From NCBI GenBank assembly GCA_947461015.1, contig CANHIR010000055.1, forward strand, positions 1 through 10,498: a stretch of 10,498 nucleotides of DNA. The letters are read 5' to 3'. The stretch comes from Bacteroidota bacterium (GTDB taxonomy: Bacteria; Bacteroidota; Bacteroidia; Chitinophagales; Chitinophagaceae). Under the pieces are notes generated by a model. The model was not told where the DNA came from. It was given only the letters and a program-made list of their open reading frames with translations, and did not search any database. The position numbers and the translations under genes were made by a program. Below are positions 7,888 to 10,498 of this stretch, in pieces. The first letter of the stretch is position 1, and each line of letters opens with the position of its first letter.

Positions 7888-10314
7888 ATGAAAAAAATTG
7901 TCTACATTTTATTTTTATTACAAGGTGGCTTGCATTTAAATGCACAAGTAAACGCTGATAAACAAAATAAAATAATGTTGCCCAATGGTTGGTCCTTAAG
8001 TCCAGCAGGTAAAAGTTTGCCATTGGGAGACCTCCCCTTAAACATGGCCATTTCAAAAAGTAAAAAATGGATGGCGGTTACTAATAATGGACAAAGTACT
8101 CAAACCATACAATTAATAAATACACAATCTGATATTATAGAAGATAATATTGTAGTAGACAAAGCATGGTTAGGTTTAGCTTTTAGCAAAGATGAAAATT
8201 TTTTATATGCATCGGGTGGGAATGATAATTGGATTATCCAATATGCCATAGTCAACAAAAAACTAAAATTAGTAGACACTATTAAACTAGGAGATAAATG
8301 GCCCAATAAAATTTCACCTGCAGGCATTTGCATTGGCAACAACAATATGATGTATGTGGTTACAAAAGATGATAATGCTTTATATACGATAAACTTAAAT
8401 ACAAAAAAAGTAATTACTAAAATTGCATTGCCAGCAGAGGCATATACCTGTGTTTTATCTAGCAATCAAAAAGAATTGTATATCTCTTGTTGGGGGGACA
8501 AAAAAGTATTAGTATATAATATATTAGATACAAAAATTACAGACCAAATTCAAGTAGGCAGTCATCCTAATGACTTAAGTATTAATAAAGCAGGAACTTA
8601 TTTATTTGTTGCCAACGCAGATGATAACAGTGTTTCTATTATTAACACAAAAACAAAACAAGTAATTGAAACATTAAATGCGGCCTTATATCCTAATGCA
8701 CCAACAGGTTCTACAACCAATGGAGTTGCATTAAGCAGCGATGAGAAGACTTTATACATTGCCAATGCAGATAATAATTGCTTAACAGTGTTTGATGTTT
8801 CAACCATTGGAGATAGTAAATCAAAAGGGTTTATTCCAGTAGGCTGGTATCCAACTTCCGTTAAAACAATTGGACAAAAAATTTATGTAACCAACGGAAA
8901 AGGTTTTACTTCTTTTGCAAATCCTTATGGTCCTGATCCTTATAAAAAAAATGCGCAACTAGGTGTTCAAAAAGGCTTGTTGAAATCAAAAAAAGAAGTG
9001 CAATATATTGGTGGACTTATGAAAGGAACCTTGAGTATTATAAATACCCCTTCCGATAAACAATTGGGATTGTATTCATCTGCAGTATATCAAAATACAC
9101 CATATACAAAAGAAAAAGAACAAAGTTCAAGTGCCGAATTGGGTTCGGTAATTCCACAAAAAATTGGAGACCCTTCTCCTATTAAATATGTATTTTATAT
9201 TGTAAAAGAAAATAGAACTTATGACCAAGTATTGGGCGATTTACCAATGGGAAATGGTGATACAAGCCTTTGTTTATTTGGAGAACAATTTACCCCCAAT
9301 CAACACGCGCTTGCTAAAGAATTTGTCCTCCTAGATAATTTTTATGTAAATGGTGAAGTAAGCGCCGACGGTCACAATTGGACCTTGGGAGGCTATGCAA
9401 CTGACTATTTGGAAAAAAACTGGGTAACCAGTTATGGTGGAAGGGGGGGCAATTATGATGCTGAAGGCACAAGAGCCATTGCAAACAATAAAAATGGCTT
9501 TATTTGGGATTATGCCAAAAGAGCGGGTGTTACTTATAGAACCTATGGAGAATTTGCAGATGATTATAAACCCAATTTGCCTGTTTTAAAAGATCATTTT
9601 TGTACCTATTATACCAGTTGGGATCAATCCGTGAGAGATACAACACGCGTGGGTCAATGGAAAAGAGATTTTGATTCTTTATTAGCGAAAAATGCTGTTC
9701 CAAGATTAAATACCTTAAGACTTATCAATGATCATACCGAAGGAATGAAATTGGGTAAGCCTTCCCCTTACGCACACGTTGCAGACAATGATTTAGCAGT
9801 TGGCATGTTTGTTGAATATTTAAGTAAAAGCCCCATTTGGAATGAATCGGTGGTGTTTATATTAGAAGACGATGCGCAGGATGGGCCGGATCATGTAGAT
9901 GCGCACCGAAGCCCAGCTTATATTGCTGGCGGATTTGTAAAGCGTGGTTTTGTAGATCACACCCCATATACAACAACCTCTTTTCTCAAAACCATTGAAT
10001 TAATATTGGGGATGCAGCCAATGAGTCAATATGATGCGGCCGCAAATGCAGTTTGGAGATGTTTTGATAAAACTGCGAATCCAAAAGGATTTACTGCGAA
10101 ACCCTTACAATGGGATATCAATGAAAAAAATACACGTCAAACTGCAATGCAAAGAAAAAGTGAGTTATTTAATTTTAAGAGAGAGGACAGTATTAACGAT
10201 CATGATTTTACAGAAGTACTGTGGAAAGGACTTAAAGGTGCTGATGCCATAGTTCCAGCTCCAAAACGCGCTGCTTTTTTAAAGCTAAAGTTAGAAAAAG
10301 ACGGAGATGACTAG
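7888..10314 (+). CDS. YncE-like beta-propeller fused to alkaline-phosphatase-superfamily phosphoesterase
   Basis: This 808-residue protein starts with a Sec signal (MKKIVYILFL...LNAQ, cleavage about 19/20). Residues about 45-385 form a YVTN/YncE-type propeller: repeated blades with LYASGGNDN, YVVTKDDNALYTINL, LFVANADDNSVSIIN and LYIANADNNCLTVFD. Residues about 430-725 are a phosphoesterase of the alkaline-phosphatase superfamily. Likely metal and catalytic residues are Glu441-Asn442 (KENRTYD), Ser492 with Asp494 and His496 (SADGHNW), Asp615-His616 (NDHTEG), and Asp661-Asp662 with the DGPDHVDAH block at 665-673. These match in style those of acid phosphatase/phospholipase C-like members. It probably hydrolyses phosphate esters in the periplasm or at the cell surface; the substrate is unknown. 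It lies 109 bases after the hydrolase gene, with no clear terminator between, and is followed by a strong terminator. Seven consecutive G at 9443-9449 are unusual for this AT-rich gene. Confidence 0.92.
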   Translation: MKKIVYILFLLQGGLHLNAQVNADKQNKIMLPNGWSLSPAGKSLPLGDLPLNMAISKSKKWMAVTNNGQSTQTIQLINTQSDIIEDNIVVDKAWLGLAFSKDENFLYASGGNDNWIIQYAIVNKKLKLVDTIKLGDKWPNKISPAGICIGNNNMMYVVTKDDNALYTINLNTKKVITKIALPAEAYTCVLSSNQKELYISCWGDKKVLVYNILDTKITDQIQVGSHPNDLSINKAGTYLFVANADDNSVSIINTKTKQVIETLNAALYPNAPTGSTTNGVALSSDEKTLYIANADNNCLTVFDVSTIGDSKSKGFIPVGWYPTSVKTIGQKIYVTNGKGFTSFANPYGPDPYKKNAQLGVQKGLLKSKKEVQYIGGLMKGTLSIINTPSDKQLGLYSSAVYQNTPYTKEKEQSSSAELGSVIPQKIGDPSPIKYVFYIVKENRTYDQVLGDLPMGNGDTSLCLFGEQFTPNQHALAKEFVLLDNFYVNGEVSADGHNWTLGGYATDYLEKNWVTSYGGRGGNYDAEGTRAIANNKNGFIWDYAKRAGVTYRTYGEFADDYKPNLPVLKDHFCTYYTSWDQSVRDTTRVGQWKRDFDSLLAKNAVPRLNTLRLINDHTEGMKLGKPSPYAHVADNDLAVGMFVEYLSKSPIWNESVVFILEDDAQDGPDHVDAHRSPAYIAGGFVKRGFVDHTPYTTTSFLKTIELILGMQPMSQYDAAANAVWRCFDKTANPKGFTAKPLQWDINEKNTRQTAMQRKSELFNFKREDSINDHDFTEVLWKGLKGADAIVPAPKRAAFLKLKLEKDGDD

Positions 10315-10338
10315 TATCATAATGAATTAAATAGAATC

Positions 10339-10373
10339 ATAGGCAAAGGGTTTAACTTTTTGCCTATTTTTTT
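10339..10373 (+). terminator. intrinsic terminator after the phosphoesterase gene
   Basis: A perfect 9-bp stem pairs ATAGGCAAA (10339-10347) with TTTGCCTAT (10359-10367). It can be extended by two G-U pairs and one G-C pair (10348-10350 with 10356-10358), closing on a five-base loop. Seven T follow directly (10367-10373). The hairpin begins 25 bases after the stop at 10314 and should end the transcript of the 4489-10314 gene run. Confidence 0.85.
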
Positions 10374-10391
10374 ATAAATAAGTTAACTTTG
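10359..10391 (+). promoter_or_regulatory. Bacteroidota-type sigma promoter (-33 TTTG, -7 TAACTTTG)
   Basis: TAACTTTG at 10384-10391 matches the Bacteroidota -7 consensus TAnnTTTG exactly. TTTG at 10359-10362 lies 21 bases upstream, within the 17-23 spacing accepted for this promoter class. Transcription would start near 10397, giving a leader of about 40 bases before ATG 10439. The -33 element is part of the 3' arm of the preceding terminator. It is placed as expected for a new transcription unit. Confidence 0.65.
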
Positions 10392-10438
10392 TATGCCATC
10401 CTTAATAGGGTACAATCATTAATCGAAATGGATTATTT

Positions 10439-10498
10439 ATGAAACAAAATGCAGGTTTATTGCTTCTTTCAACAATCCTAATTTCAATGCTGGGTTCC
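10439..10498 (+). CDS. start of an exported protein or lipoprotein gene (partial, cut by window edge)
   Basis: Twenty codons are visible from ATG 10439 to the window end. They read MKQNAGLLLLS...SMLGS, a short positively charged start followed by a hydrophobic core, which is a Sec signal peptide. The last residues, Leu-Gly-Ser, would form a lipobox if the next codon is Cys, but that codon lies outside the window. The gene follows a terminator and a well-matched promoter, which supports it as the first gene of a new unit. A four-codon reading frame (ATG 10428 to a stop overlapping ATG 10439) precedes it and is probably chance. Nothing can be said about function. Confidence 0.6.
   Translation, partial: MKQNAGLLLLSTILISMLGS

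Noticed and set aside
8100..8465. 121-codon open frame on the - strand
   Set aside because: It lies wholly inside the propeller coding region, whose + strand frame has clear repeats and a signal peptide; no independent domain or promoter is visible.

Overview
The window looks like chromosomal DNA of a Bacteroidota bacterium, perhaps of the Chitinophagaceae; the family-level guess is weak. The support is AT-rich DNA, little sign of strong Shine-Dalgarno sites, one exact TAnnTTTG-type promoter, a type IX secretion (T9SS) C-terminal sorting domain, a DUF5916 barrel protein, and signal peptides that mostly end Ala-Gln. It holds seven complete genes and the start of an eighth. No RNA gene, transposon, CRISPR array or phage integration module was seen, and no gene-free stretch reaches 300 bases.

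Left part (1-3111, + strand). A twin-arginine-exported, PLP-dependent class V aminotransferase of the isopenicillin N epimerase-like group (100-1395) is followed by two tightly linked surface-protein genes. The first (1460-2005) is a small protein with a T9SS-like C-terminal domain. Two bases later comes a 367-residue secreted protein (2008-3111) built like a Bacteroidota tail-fibre-type protein, with a C-terminal C1q/TNF-like sandwich.

Middle (3116-4378, - strand). A twin-arginine-exported M24 metallopeptidase of the Xaa-Pro aminopeptidase type runs convergently into the fibre-like gene. Only four bases separate the two stop codons, and both stops lie in one perfect 12-base palindrome.

Right part (4489-10498, + strand). 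A DUF5916/CBM9-like outer-membrane protein that must use a non-ATG start overlaps by one base a serine hydrolase of the class C beta-lactamase/DD-peptidase superfamily. A YncE-like beta-propeller fused to an alkaline-phosphatase-superfamily phosphoesterase follows (7888-10314). A clear intrinsic terminator closes this run. A Bacteroidota-type promoter that shares bases with the terminator then drives a new exported or lipoprotein gene, cut off by the window edge.

All gene products are predicted to leave the cytoplasm, so the region is a set of envelope and secreted functions: peptide and amino-acid processing, a penicillin-binding-fold hydrolase, a phosphoesterase and surface structures. The enzymes could cooperate in scavenging peptides and phosphate or in handling D-amino-acid-containing peptides, but nothing in the sequence proves a shared pathway. 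I found no convincing new defence, mobile or RNA system.
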